Part shown: piece by piece, positions 1 through 8,495 of the stretch
How positions within the stretch are numbered: position 1 is the first letter of the stretch
How the letters are laid out: every line of letters begins with the position of its first letter
DNA from: AP-15 sp963747735
GTDB lineage: Bacteria > Pseudomonadota > Alphaproteobacteria > ATCC43930 > CGMCC-115725
Reading direction: 5' to 3'
NCBI GenBank assembly: GCA_963747735.1
Contig: CAVVGE010000003.1
Location: 1 to 56,617, forward strand
Length of the DNA: 56,617 bases
Position numbers and translations under genes: made by a program
Notes under the pieces: model-generated
Databases searched by the model: none
What the model saw: the letters and a program-made list of their open reading frames with translations, nothing else
Told to the model about the DNA's origin: nothing

Positions 1-775
1 GCCCGGACAGCATCATTGAACGTAGGGTCTATCGGCGCGGCGGACGGGTCGTGCAGCTGCATCGCAACAAGCGTCGCGCGGACCCACGCTTTCGCCGTGG
101 CGTCGGCGATCGAGCGATCGAGGGACCCGTCGGCATCCATGGGCGCGATCAGCGTCCAAGCCAGCGCTAGATAGGCCGGCCAATACGCCAGATGCCGATA
201 CATGCTGGCGAGCACCGCGTCGTCCCGTTGCGTACCGAGCCGGTTGCAGAAGATCAGCACCAATTCGGCGGTCGCCGGGGGCGCTCGGCCATGACGGGCA
301 GCGACGGCAGCGGGATTGACGGGGGTGTTTCATACAGGTCGCCGACGCCATGCAAGGATGCGGCAGCGCGAGCAGGCGGCTCGTTGTCCAGACGGCGCAG
401 CAGCCCGAAGAGGGCGATGAGGGCCATCGCGTTGGTCCGATCGTATGCCGCAAGAACGTGGCGGATGGTGCTGATGTCACCACCGAGAAGATCGACCGCG
501 GGAAAGGCTTCCGGGGAAAATTGCGGAAGTCGAGGTAGAACGAGATCGTCATGCAGCGCCGCCGCTTCGGCCGCGATCGTCCCGTTGACATAGAGCGGCC
601 GCAACATCCCCCAGGTCCAGGGCAGAGCGTCTGGGATCGTGGCGAGATGGCGCCAGACAAGGTTGACCACCTCGACCCCGAGCACCCGGCGGATGTCGGC
701 GAAGATCGCCGCGATCTCGCCGCTTGCGGCGGCTTCGGTGACGGCCGGGACAGGATCGCTAGCGCTCGACGTCAT
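1..775 (-). pseudogene. DehI-type 2-haloacid dehalogenase, frameshifted and cut by window edge
   Basis: The N-terminal 170 residues (775 down to about 285) resemble the group I 2-haloacid dehalogenase (DehI) family, with a typical stretch around VVNLVWRHLATIPDALPWTW. Known members hydrolyse the carbon-halogen bond of D- and L-2-haloacids. The first frame stops at 254, but the homologous reading continues in another frame (ATAELVLIFCNRLG, then MYRHLAYWPAYLALAW) and stays open to base 1. The switch lies at a run of five G (277-281) and behaves like a one-base loss. It may be a real mutation or a sequencing error. AGAGGAAG sits upstream of the ATG. It is the last visible gene of the leftward peroxiredoxin-GST-efflux-DehI series. 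The C-terminus lies outside the window. Confidence 0.72.
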
Positions 776-842
776 GATCGCAACTTCCTCTGCCTGCCTC
801 TCCCTGGATAAGAGTCACGGCGGTTGACTGGACGCCCGGCGG

Positions 843-2474
843 TCATTCGGTGGCGACCGGGCCAGGGGAATTTCCGCTTTGCGACTTGCGCAGCAGCAAC
901 AGCAAGGGCGCTGACAGAAGAGCGATGACCATCATCAATTTGAAGTCATCGATATAGGCAACCATCTGCGCCTGGCGGGTCACCTCGACATTGAGCGCGG
1001 CGATCCCTGGGGTCTTGCTGAGGCTGAAGGGCGCCAGCAAGTATGGCGCCTGCGCCAGTGGATTATCCGGGCGCAGATGTTCGATGAGGTGCGCATGCAC
1101 GGTCTGGGTGTTCTCGACAAACAAAGCTTCGAGGATAGCGATACCAATGCTGCTGCCGATGTTACGCACCAGGCTGAATAGGGCGGTGGCTTGGGTGAGG
1201 ATCGAGCGCGGCAGGGTCGAAAAGCTGATCGTGCTCAACGGCACGAACACAAAGCCCAGCCCGAAGCCCTGGACCAGCCCCGAGACGACAATCGGCTGCA
1301 TATCCATGCCGAGTGAGAACTCGCTCATCTGATAGAGCGAGAAAGTGGTCAGCGCGAGTCCACTAAGGATAATCAGACGGACTTCGACGACGTTGATGAT
1401 CCGGCCGACAAGGAACATTCCGATCATCGTACCGACGCCGCGCGGCGCGATGACAAGACCGGCCGTTGCCACGGGGTAATGCATCAATTGCTGGAGCATT
1501 GTTGGCATTAGTGCCAGCGTCGCGAACATGATGACCCCGACAAAGAACATCAGCACAAGGCCGGCAACGAAATTGGAGTCGCGCAACAGATCGCGATTGA
1601 GGAACGGACGCCCGCTCGTCGTCAGCGTGTGAACGACGAAGAGGTACAGGGCGAGTCCGGCGACTGTCGCCTCGACCCAGATTTCGGTCGAGTGGAACCA
1701 ATCCTTGAGTTCGCCCCGGTCGAGCAGAACCTGCAAGGCGCCGATCGCAACGCCAAGCGCGCCAAAGCCGAAAAAATCAAAGCGCTCGCGCAGGGCGTGG
1801 CGGGTCTCGTTGATGAACACGAGGATGCCGACGAAGGCAATGATGCCGATTGGCAAGTTGATGTAGAACACCCAACGCCAGTCATAATGGTCGGTCAGCC
1901 AGCCGCCAAGCGCGGGACCGACGATCGGTCCGACCATGACCCCGGTACCCCATACCGCCATGGCCCGGCCATGCCGCTCGGGCGGGTTGATGCGCAACAG
2001 CACGGCCTGCGACAACGGCATCAATGCTGCGCCGCATATCCCTTGCAGCAGACGAAAGAGAACCATCTGAGTGAGGCTTTCGGCGGCGCCGCACAGCGCC
2101 GAGGCCGCGGTGAAGCCGGCGACCGAGATTAGAAAGACTCGCTTGATGCCAAAGGCGCCGGCCAGCCACCCCGTCAGCGGGGTCATGATTGCGGCCGCGA
2201 CGAGATAGGACGTCAAGACCCAGGTGATCTGGTCCTGCGCCGCCGAGAGGCTGCCCTGGATGTGCGGCAGCGCAACGTTGGCGATCGTCGTATCGATCGC
2301 CTGCATGATCGTCGCCAGCATGATCGAGATCGTAATGGCGGCGCGATTGACCTTCGGGGCAACAGGATCAAGCGTTCCGCTTCCATCGCGCTCGATGCGC
2401 CCGGGGAGTTGACCCGGATTAAGGGACTCGCCAGACGCGGAAGCGTCGCGGGCGGCCGGAACGTGATCGCTCAT
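843..2474 (-). CDS. DHA2-family MFS efflux transporter (EmrB/QacA type)
   Basis: This 543-residue membrane protein looks like a 14-helix drug:proton antiporter of the DHA2 family. After a polar N-terminal tail of about 45 residues come the first helix with the conserved QAIDTTIANVALPHI motif (motif D1) and then the WVLTSYLVAAAIMTPLTGWL segment. Motif A-like (GAFGIKRVF), RLLQGICGAALMPLSQA and the motif C-like GTGVMVGPIVGPALGG follow. Full length for the family. No strong Shine-Dalgarno is seen at the ATG. It lies 75 bases after the GST gene and 67 bases before the dehalogenase gene on the same strand, so it probably belongs to that operon and exports a toxic or organic-acid compound. The substrate cannot be told from sequence. 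Confidence 0.9.
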   Translation of the reverse strand: MSDHVPAARDASASGESLNPGQLPGRIERDGSGTLDPVAPKVNRAAITISIMLATIMQAIDTTIANVALPHIQGSLSAAQDQITWVLTSYLVAAAIMTPLTGWLAGAFGIKRVFLISVAGFTAASALCGAAESLTQMVLFRLLQGICGAALMPLSQAVLLRINPPERHGRAMAVWGTGVMVGPIVGPALGGWLTDHYDWRWVFYINLPIGIIAFVGILVFINETRHALRERFDFFGFGALGVAIGALQVLLDRGELKDWFHSTEIWVEATVAGLALYLFVVHTLTTSGRPFLNRDLLRDSNFVAGLVLMFFVGVIMFATLALMPTMLQQLMHYPVATAGLVIAPRGVGTMIGMFLVGRIINVVEVRLIILSGLALTTFSLYQMSEFSLGMDMQPIVVSGLVQGFGLGFVFVPLSTISFSTLPRSILTQATALFSLVRNIGSSIGIAILEALFVENTQTVHAHLIEHLRPDNPLAQAPYLLAPFSLSKTPGIAALNVEVTRQAQMVAYIDDFKLMMVIALLSAPLLLLLRKSQSGNSPGPVATE

Positions 2475-2549
2475 TTTGCGGTCGCCACCATGATCCAGAC
2501 ACCGCCGGCACCCTGGCGCAGCCGAGGTGCCGGCGTACGGTCAGTTGAG

Positions 2550-3257
2550 TTAAGCGGCGGCGGGCGGATAATTAGAGGGGAAGAGCGCCCGCCGCGTCTC
2601 GTCGTCGACCTCTTTCTTGAAGGCGTGGCTGCTGCCCACCGCCCGCGCCTTGGCAACAGCCGGCCGCGCGTTAATTGCATGGAACCAGCGGCGGATATTG
2701 GGATAGGCGGCAAGCGGATCGTCACTGCCCGGCAGCACGAAACTGGCCCGGTCAACCCAGCCCCAGCCGGAGATGTCGGCGATTGTGTAGTCCTTGCCGA
2801 CGATGAACTCGCGACCCGCGAGGTGCTTGTCGAGCACCGTGTAGTGGCGTTCCGCTTCGCGGCGGTAGCGGTTGATGGCGTAGGGAAGCTTTTCCGGTGT
2901 GGCGCGCTGGAAATGCACGGCCTGGCCCGAGAACGGCCCTAGACCCGTAGCGATAAAGAACAGCCAGGACAGCAACTCGCCCCGATCGGCGGGCGAGCCC
3001 ATCAGTTTGCCGGTCTTGTCGCCGAGATAGAGCAGGATCGCGGTCGAGTCGAAGACGCGAGTCTCGGCCCCGCCCGGCCCGTCGGTATCAACGATCGCCG
3101 GCACCTTGCCGTTGGGGTTGATGGCCCGGAACTCGGCCGTGTGCTGCTGACCCTTGGCCGTATCGACCGGCACGATTTCGTACGGCAACCCGGTTTCTTC
3201 GAGAAACAGCGCGACTTTGGCGGGGTTCGGCGTCGGGTGGTAATAAAAGCGGATCAT
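2550..3257 (-). CDS. Glutathione S-transferase family protein
   Basis: A 235-residue cytosolic glutathione transferase. The start was set at the ATG at 3257 because the thioredoxin-fold domain begins there (MIRFYYHPTPNPAKVALFLE); the open frame extends further upstream inside the peroxiredoxin gene. The glutathione-binding NPNGKVPAI (cis-proline) and DSTAILLYL elements are present, followed by the all-helical C-terminal domain. The pattern is close to YfcG/Nu-class bacterial GSTs, which act as disulfide reductases or conjugate electrophiles. It begins 28 bases after the peroxiredoxin stop, so the two are very likely co-transcribed. The setting (dehalogenases, efflux, peroxiredoxin) suggests detoxification of electrophilic or halogenated compounds; this is inference. 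Confidence 0.92.
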   Translation of the reverse strand: MIRFYYHPTPNPAKVALFLEETGLPYEIVPVDTAKGQQHTAEFRAINPNGKVPAIVDTDGPGGAETRVFDSTAILLYLGDKTGKLMGSPADRGELLSWLFFIATGLGPFSGQAVHFQRATPEKLPYAINRYRREAERHYTVLDKHLAGREFIVGKDYTIADISGWGWVDRASFVLPGSDDPLAAYPNIRRWFHAINARPAVAKARAVGSSHAFKKEVDDETRRALFPSNYPPAAA

Positions 3258-3285
3258 TGTCGGTCCTTTCGGTAAGCGGGCGTGG

Positions 3286-3954
3286 TCAGGCGGCCTTGGT
3301 CGCGTCGGCACGCAGCGTGCGGAGCGCCGCGACGATCGCGACAGGCTCCAGACGTTCGCGGTAGTCGAGTTCGATCTCGGCGAGCTCGATCTTGTGGTCA
3401 GGCGCGACGACATAGGTCGCGGACAGCGGCAATTCCCAGCTGTCGTCGCCATTGATGCCGGGCAGTGCCTTGTTGTTCGAGGTCAGGGCGGCGCGCAACT
3501 CGTCGGGCAGCGAATAGACGAGACCGAAGGAGCGCGCGACGTGGTTGCCCACATCGCTCAGCACGTCGAAGCTGAGCTGGTTCACCTCCGCCGTCGACAG
3601 CGAGCCGTCGGGGAGTTGCGGCGAAATCGCGACGAGCTTGGCGCCAAGCGCCGTGATCTCGCCCAGCACCTGCTGGTAGGCGCGAAGCTGGAGGTTGCAG
3701 TAGGGACACCAGCCGCCGCGATAGAACATCACCACTGCCGGACCACCGCAGAGCAGTCCCGCGAGGGAGACAGGCCTGCCTGCGGGGTTTGGCAGCGAGA
3801 AATCCCGCGCGTGATTGCCGGTTTTCAAAGCCTTTTCGATTGGAAAAGTGCGCTGCAGCTCTTCGACTTTGGCATCGTACAGCTCGGACCGACCCGGCGG
3901 AGCCGCGCGAATAAACTCGGCGCGCAGGGCATCCAATTCAGTTTGCAGGCTCAT
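3286..3954 (-). CDS. Peroxiredoxin-like AhpC/TSA family protein
   Basis: A 222-residue thioredoxin-fold protein of the AhpC/TSA redoxin family. An N-terminal helical part (1-45) precedes the fold, then FYRGGWCPYCNLQLRAY holds the paired cysteines 83 and 86 at the peroxidatic/redox site. The CPYC arrangement is typical of the peroxiredoxin-like subgroup often annotated as redoxins. It should reduce peroxides or protein disulfides in the cytosol. It is the first gene of the leftward operon (then GST, efflux pump, DehI). A perfect TAGATCA-TT-TGATCTA palindrome lies 22 bases before its ATG, which suggests control by the divergent TetR regulator. Confidence 0.9.
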   Translation of the reverse strand: MSLQTELDALRAEFIRAAPPGRSELYDAKVEELQRTFPIEKALKTGNHARDFSLPNPAGRPVSLAGLLCGGPAVVMFYRGGWCPYCNLQLRAYQQVLGEITALGAKLVAISPQLPDGSLSTAEVNQLSFDVLSDVGNHVARSFGLVYSLPDELRAALTSNNKALPGINGDDSWELPLSATYVVAPDHKIELAEIELDYRERLEPVAIVAALRTLRADATKAA

Positions 3955-3976
3955 CTTCGATCCTCTTCGCTCTTTT

Positions 3977-3992
3977 TAGATCATTTGATCTA
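3977..3992. promoter_or_regulatory. Candidate TetR operator between peroxiredoxin and tetR
   Basis: The sequence TAGATCATTTGATCTA is a perfect inverted repeat (7-base arms, 2-base centre) in the divergent region, 22 bases from the peroxiredoxin ATG and about 120 bases from the tetR ATG. The half-site (T)TTAGATC recurs in front of both selenoprotein genes. Position and symmetry fit a TetR-family binding site; binding itself is inferred. Confidence 0.55.
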
Positions 3993-4111
3993 GAATGAAC
4001 CGGCGGGCGGATGCTGACAATGGCTTTGCTGTTCTGGCGCGCGTGTTCTAAAATTCTGTCGATCGATCATGAGGATAGCGGCACGCCGGTGCGGCTGGTG
4101 CGAGGAGGCCG

Positions 4112-4699
4112 ATGGCACGACCGAGAGAGTTCGACGAGACGACCGTGCTGGAGGCGGCGATGAACTGCTTCTGGGCGCAGGGTTTCGAGCAGACATCGGT
4201 GCGCGATCTCGCCGAGCGCATGGGGATCACCGGCGCCAGCCTCTACAATGCCTTCGGCGACAAGCGGTCGTTGTATCGGCAGGCCTTCGTTCATTACCTC
4301 GCGCAAACGGTGCGGGACCGCGTTGCGCGGCTGGAGACGCTGCCACCGGCTGTGGCGATACGGACCTTTTTCAACGGGATCATCGAACGGTCGGTCGACG
4401 ATGAACAGCGCCGCGGCTGTATGCTCGTCAATGCAGCGCTAGAGCTGGCGCCCTATGACCCCGAGTTCAGGCTACTCGTCGCCGAGGAAATGATGTTTAT
4501 CGAAGCCTTCTTCCGCCGCTGCGTCGCAGCGGGGCAGAAGGACGGCTCAATTATCGGTACCCGCCCGGCCGATGAGGTGGCTACGCTGCTGTTGAGCGTG
4601 CTGCTTGGCATCCGCGTCCTGGCGCGCACGCGCCCGCAACGTGAGGTGCTGGAGGGCGCCGCAAACGGGGTCCTGGCGATGCTCGGGGCCGCAGCGTAA
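4112..4699 (+). CDS. TetR/AcrR family transcriptional regulator (copy 1)
   Basis: A 195-residue repressor-type regulator. The N-terminal helix-turn-helix spans about residues 10-55 (MARPREFDE, then TSVRDLAERMGITGASLYNAFGDKRSLY), and a helical ligand-binding/dimerisation domain follows. It is transcribed away from the peroxiredoxin operon and towards the selenoprotein, with palindromes on both sides (3977-3992 and 4740-4761) that it probably binds. GAGGCCGATGG at the start gives a weak ribosome site. A clear paralogue lies at 43340-43936 beside the second selenoprotein gene, so regulator and selenoprotein are conserved as a pair. The effector is unknown; a halogenated or electrophilic compound is a guess from the neighbours. 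Confidence 0.92.
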   Translation: MARPREFDETTVLEAAMNCFWAQGFEQTSVRDLAERMGITGASLYNAFGDKRSLYRQAFVHYLAQTVRDRVARLETLPPAVAIRTFFNGIIERSVDDEQRRGCMLVNAALELAPYDPEFRLLVAEEMMFIEAFFRRCVAAGQKDGSIIGTRPADEVATLLLSVLLGIRVLARTRPQREVLEGAANGVLAMLGAAA

Positions 4700-4739
4700 C
4701 GGTCGGCGCGACGATCATCGTCCGCGCCGCGCCGGTACG

Positions 4740-4761
4740 TTTTAGATTGGTCGATCTAAAA
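4740..4761. promoter_or_regulatory. Candidate TetR operator upstream of selenoprotein gene 1
   Basis: Arms TTTTAGAT and ATCTAAAA form a perfect 8-base inverted repeat around TGGTCG. It lies 62 bases before the GTG start of the selenoprotein gene, where a promoter would be. The half-site matches the palindrome at 3977-3992 and the degenerate site at 43203-43224. Confidence 0.55.
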
Positions 4762-4823
4762 AAGATGATAAGCTCGCGCAACGGGGCGAGCCATCGCCTC
4801 GCACAGAGGCGAGGAGAAGTGCG

Positions 4824-6032
4824 GTGACGCGACTGACCGACCTGTCGCCCGACCAGGCCAAACGCCTAGCCGAGGCCGAATGCCCGGAATTTGAGACGCG
4901 GCCCTGGGTGACGGGCCCGGCGCTCTCGCAGCGCCGCATTGCGATCGTATCGTCCGCCGGGCTCGTCGTGCGTGGTGAGGAGCCGTTCCGCGGCCGCGAC
5001 CCGCATTACCACGCGATCCCGGCGACGACGCCGATCAAAGACCTGCTGTGCAGCCATATCTCGATCAATTTCGACCGCACCGGGTTGCAGGAAGATTGGA
5101 ACGTCGCCTTTCCGATCGACCGGCTGCGGGAGCTAGCGGCCGAGGGAACGATCGGGTCGATAGCCGATACCCACTATGCGTTCATGGGCGCGACCGACCC
5201 GTTGCAGATGGAGCCGCATGCCCGTGAACTCGCCGGCCGCCTGAAGCAGGACCAGGCCGACAGCGTCCTCTTCGCCCCCGTTTGACCGGTCTGCACGCGC
5301 GCCGTGAGCGCGCTGGGCCATTATCTCGAGGAAGAGGGTATTGCGACGGTTGCGATCGCGTTGATCCGGCCGCAGGCGGAGAACACCAAGCCGCCGCGGG
5401 CGTTGTGGGTGCCGTTCGAGCTCGGGCGGCCGTTCGGTCCGCCGAACGATCCGGCATTTCAGAAGCGCGTCGTCCTCGCTGCGCTCGGCATGCTGGTCGA
5501 GGATGGCGGGCCAGTTCGGATGATCGATTTCCCCGACGACGATCCGCGCGCCCAGCCCGATCCGGCGTGGCGGCCGCCATTCATGCCGGCCGCGGTCGCC
5601 GATGGCGATGCAGAGTCGCTGGCGTCCCGGCTGGAGGCGGAAATCTTGTTTCTCCAGGGCGCGGATCGGCGCTGGCTGGAACAGCACGGCCGCAGCACCG
5701 TAGGCCTGACCGGGCTCGCGATAAACGACTGTGCCCATTATATTGCGGAATGGCTGCGCGGCAAAGCGCCGCCGAGCCCACGCGACGGGTTCTCGGCGTC
5801 GCTGATCCTGCGCTTCGCGGTCGACGATCTGAAGGCGTTCTGCCTGGAGGCCGCCGCGGCCGGGGCCGCCAAACCGTCGAGCCGTCAGCTTACCGACTGG
5901 CTCTGGAACGAGACCGCGACCGGAGCGGCGATCCACGTGCTGCGCGAGATGCTGCAGGCGCACGAAGACGATCGCCTGCGGCTGATCGTCAGCAACTTCA
6001 TCGTGCCGGCCGCGAGAGTGCGCGGCGGGTGA
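4824..6032 (+). CDS. Selenoprotein of the glycine/betaine/sarcosine reductase B (GrdB-like) family, Sec at codon 154
   Basis: A plain reading gives two ORFs (4824-5285 and a GTG-started one at 5304-6032), but both are in the same frame. The homology is continuous through the TGA at 5283-5285, so I call one 402-residue protein with selenocysteine 154. The site reads L-F-A-P-V-U-P-V-C-T-R, the UxxC redox motif of this family. The N-terminal half carries FDRTGLQEDWNVAFPIDRL and ADTHYAFMGATDP, typical of GrdB-like proteins. The start is a GTG with GAGGAG 7 bases upstream; the internal GTG at 5304 has no ribosome site. A hairpin lies 12-28 bases past the UGA. No other glycine-reductase subunits (GrdA, C, D, E) are nearby, so Stickland glycine reduction is unlikely. 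The reaction is unknown; a selenol-dependent reductive step is plausible. The HAD dehalogenase starts 7 bases after its stop. The paralogue at 41949-43157 has exactly the same length and Sec position. Confidence 0.88.
5297..5313 (+). promoter_or_regulatory. SECIS-like hairpin downstream of UGA (copy 1)
   Basis: Stem GCGCGC, loop CGTGA, stem GCGCGC. The loop starts at the 18th base after the UGA and has G at its second position. Both fit what is known of bacterial SECIS elements (apical loop about 16-37 bases after the UGA, with an early G). The same hairpin is conserved base for base in the second selenoprotein gene (42668-42684). Recognition by SelB is inferred. Confidence 0.65.
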
Positions 6033-6039
6033 GGAGCAG

Positions 6040-6735
6040 ATGGACGGCATAAAGGTCCTTGCCTTCGATACAGGCGGCACGGTGCTCGACTGGCATGCCG
6101 GCTTGACCGCGGCGATGACGGCATGGGGCACCGCGCAGGGTGTTGAGCGCGACTGGCACGCGCTGGCGAACGAGCATCGCCGCCGCTCACTGCGCCGGAT
6201 GACCAACACGGTCGATCCCCAATTCAACATCGACGACGTACACCGCGACGTGCTGGGTGAATTGTTCGACGAGAATGGGCTCGGTGGTTCCGCGGAAGGC
6301 CGGCGAGCAATCGCGGAGCGTTGGCACCAGCTCGATGCGTGGCCGGACTTTGTCGCAGCGCTGCGGCGGTTGCGGCGGCACCGCATCTGCGTCTCGTTCA
6401 CCATCCTCAGCCTGTCGCTGATCGTCGATGTATCGCGTCGCAACGGCATTGATTGGGATGCTGTGATCCCGTGTGAGATGCTGCGCGTCTACAAGCCGCT
6501 CCCCGATGCCTATCGGCGGGCCTCCGCGTTTCTGGCCGTCGAGCCGCAAGAAATCCTGATGGTGGCGTGCCACAATTTCGACCTCAATGCGGCCCGCGGC
6601 GTCGGCTATCGCACCGCCTTCGTGCGTCGCCCCGACGAGTGGGGGCCCGCCGGTCCGCCGGACCCCGTACCCAACCCGGCCACCGACATCGCGGTCGAGG
6701 GGTTTGCGGAACTCGCCGACCATTTGGGTGCCTGA
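6040..6735 (+). CDS. HAD-superfamily type II haloacid dehalogenase-like hydrolase
   Basis: A 231-residue HAD hydrolase. Motif I is FDTGGTVLD (nucleophile Asp10), a helical cap follows (about 15-105), motif II is near FTILSLSL, motif III is the lysine of VYKPLPDAYRR (Lys152), and motif IV is VACHNFDLNAARGVGY. The layout matches L-2-haloacid dehalogenases of subfamily I, which swap the halogen for a hydroxyl group; other HAD activities cannot be excluded. AGGAG precedes the ATG. It starts 7 bases after the selenoprotein stop and is surely co-transcribed. The second module copy has the same neighbour in decayed form, so the association is not accidental. A short ACCGAG/CTCGGT hairpin follows the stop. 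Confidence 0.85.
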   Translation: MDGIKVLAFDTGGTVLDWHAGLTAAMTAWGTAQGVERDWHALANEHRRRSLRRMTNTVDPQFNIDDVHRDVLGELFDENGLGGSAEGRRAIAERWHQLDAWPDFVAALRRLRRHRICVSFTILSLSLIVDVSRRNGIDWDAVIPCEMLRVYKPLPDAYRRASAFLAVEPQEILMVACHNFDLNAARGVGYRTAFVRRPDEWGPAGPPDPVPNPATDIAVEGFAELADHLGA

Positions 6736-6736
6736 A

Positions 6737-6754
6737 ACCGAGTAAAACCTCGGT
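6737..6754 (+). terminator. Weak hairpin after the HAD gene
   Basis: Stem ACCGAG/CTCGGT with loop TAAAAC, directly after the stop codon of the dehalogenase gene. There is no T-run, so an intrinsic terminator is only possible, not established. Confidence 0.25.
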
Positions 6755-6854
6755 CCTATCTCGTCGCCAGCCCAGTTTGGGAGCGTCGAGTCTGCGGCCG
6801 TCGGAAAGGACGTTATGTAACAGAGACATTTCTCCTGCTTATCGAGCTCGATGA

Positions 6855-6914
6855 TGTAAATCGGCATGGAATAAGGACCCTGTTTAGGGGGTGATCGGCA
6901 TCCAATCGGGACCC
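6855..6914 (+). repeat. IS21 left terminal repeats (two copies)
   Basis: The two copies begin ATCGGCAT and end GGACCC or GGGACCC (6860-6880 and 6894-6914), offset by 34 bases. They pair in inverted orientation with the right-end repeats. The outer tip is TGT at 6855-6857. Confidence 0.8.
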
Positions 6915-6972
6915 CCGGGACGGTGGGGGGTCCACAGTGGCTTCCATGGGGAACCTGGGAGCCTGTCGGGGG

Positions 6973-8495
6973 ATGCTGATAGTGGAGACGATCGCGAAGA
7001 TCCGTCGGGCGTATTTTGTTCAGAAGAAGCCGATCAGGGCGATCTGCCGGGAGCTTCGAGTATCCCGAAAGGTGGTGCGCAAGGTGGTCCGGTCGGAGGC
7101 GACGGAGTTTCGCTATGCGCGCGGGACGCAGCCGCTGCCGAAGATCGATCCGTGGCGAGGCGAGCTCGACGCGCTGCTGCTTTCGAATGAGGGCAAGGCG
7201 GCACGCGAGCGGCTGACGCTGATCCGGGTCTACGAAGAGCTGCGTGGCCTGGGTTACGAGGGCAGCTACGACGCGGTGCGGCGGTACGCGAAGAGCTGGC
7301 TCGCCGAGCGGGGTGCGGTGACCGCACAGGCCTATGTACCGCTGAGCTTCGCCCCGGGCGAGGCCTACCAGTTCGACTGGTCGCACGAGATCGTGCTGAT
7401 CAACGGGGTAACGGTGACCGTCAAGGTCGCGCATGTCCGGCTGTGCCACAGCCGGATGCTGTTCGTACGGGCCTATCCGCGCGAGACCCAGGAGATGGTG
7501 TTCGATGCCCACGACCGGGCGTTCGCCTTCTTCAAGGGCACCTGCGCGCGTGGCATCTACGACAACATGAAGACGGCGGTCGAGACGGTGTTCGTCGGCA
7601 AGGAGCGGCAGTACAACCGCCGCTTCCTGCAGATGTGCGGGCACTATCTGGTCGAGCCCACCGCCTGCACCCCGGCCTCGGGGTGGGAGAAGGGCCAGGT
7701 CGAGAACCAGAGCCTGCCCCGGCGAAGGCCGGGGTCGGGCTGGTGCGCGAGCGCTTCTTCACGCCGCGTCTGCGGATGGCGAGCTATGACGAGTTGAACG
7801 GCTGGCTGCTCGACCGTTGCGTCGCCTATGCCAAGGCGCACAAGCACCCAGAGAGTGCCGAGCAGACAATCTGGCAGGCCTTCGAGGCGGAGCGCCCGCA
7901 TCTGGTGCCGATCGCCGGCCGCTTTGACGGGTTCCATGCCCTTCCGGCCGCGGTCTCGAAGACCTGCCTGGTGCGCTTCGACAACAACAAGTACTCGGTT
8001 GTCTCGCGCGCCGTAGGCCGCCCGGTCGAGATCCATGCCTATGCCGACCGCATCGTCATCCGTCAGGACGGTGCCGTCGTCGCCGAGCATCCGCGCTGCT
8101 TCGGGCGCGGCGAGACGATCTACGATCCCTGGCACTACGTGCCGGTGCTGGCCAGGAAGCCCGGCGCCCTGCGCAACGGTGCGCCGTTCAAGAACTGGCC
8201 GCTGCCGGCCGGCCTGGAGCGCCTGCGGCGCCGGCTGAAGGGGTCCGACGACGGCGACCGCCAGATGGTCAAGATTCTCTCCGCGGTGCTGACCGACGGC
8301 CTCGCCGCGGTGGAGGGGGCCTGTGCCGAGGCGCTCGGCGATGGCGTTCACTCCGCCGATGTCGTCCTCAACATCCTGGCGCGGCGCCGCGACCCCGCGC
8401 CGGCGGCGGCGATCCTGACCCCGGAAGCGCTGCGCCTGCATCATGCGCCGATTGCCGATTGTGCTCGTTACGACCGTCTGCGCAGCGCCTCCTGA
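6973..8495 (+). pseudogene. istA: IstA transposase of IS21 family, frame broken by 23-bp insert
   Basis: A DDE transposase of about 499 residues once the insert is removed. An N-terminal helix-turn-helix (IRAICRELRVSRKVVRKVVR) leads to the catalytic acids in FDWSHE, then IYDNMKTAVE, then GWEKGQVENQ. Right after that last motif a 23-bp sequence (7711-7733) is inserted and shifts the frame. The homologous reading resumes at VGLVRERFFTPRLR in the other frame and runs to 8495. Removing 23 bases restores the frame exactly. The stop overlaps the istB ATG (TGATG), the usual translational coupling in IS21. The truncated product would keep the DDE residues but lose the C-terminal half. Confidence 0.85.
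7711..7734. repeat. REP-like palindromic insert inside istA
   Basis: The insert contains CCCCGGC-GAAG-GCCGGGG, a perfect 7-4-7 inverted repeat (7717-7734), directly after the codons for the catalytic glutamate region of istA. The flanking istA sequence joins in frame when 7711-7733 is deleted, so this is an insertion and not variation. It resembles the short GC-rich palindromes dispersed in alphaproteobacterial genomes. Confidence 0.7.

Noticed and set aside
5304..6032. Separate gene starting with GTG at 5304
   Set aside because: It is in the same frame as 4824-5282, has no ribosome site, and its product is the missing C-terminal part of the selenoprotein. The same holds for 41949-42677.
6187..7644. 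485-residue minus-strand frame across the HAD and istA genes
   Set aside because: It crosses the IS boundary and mirrors the codons of real genes on the plus strand, so it cannot be an old gene.
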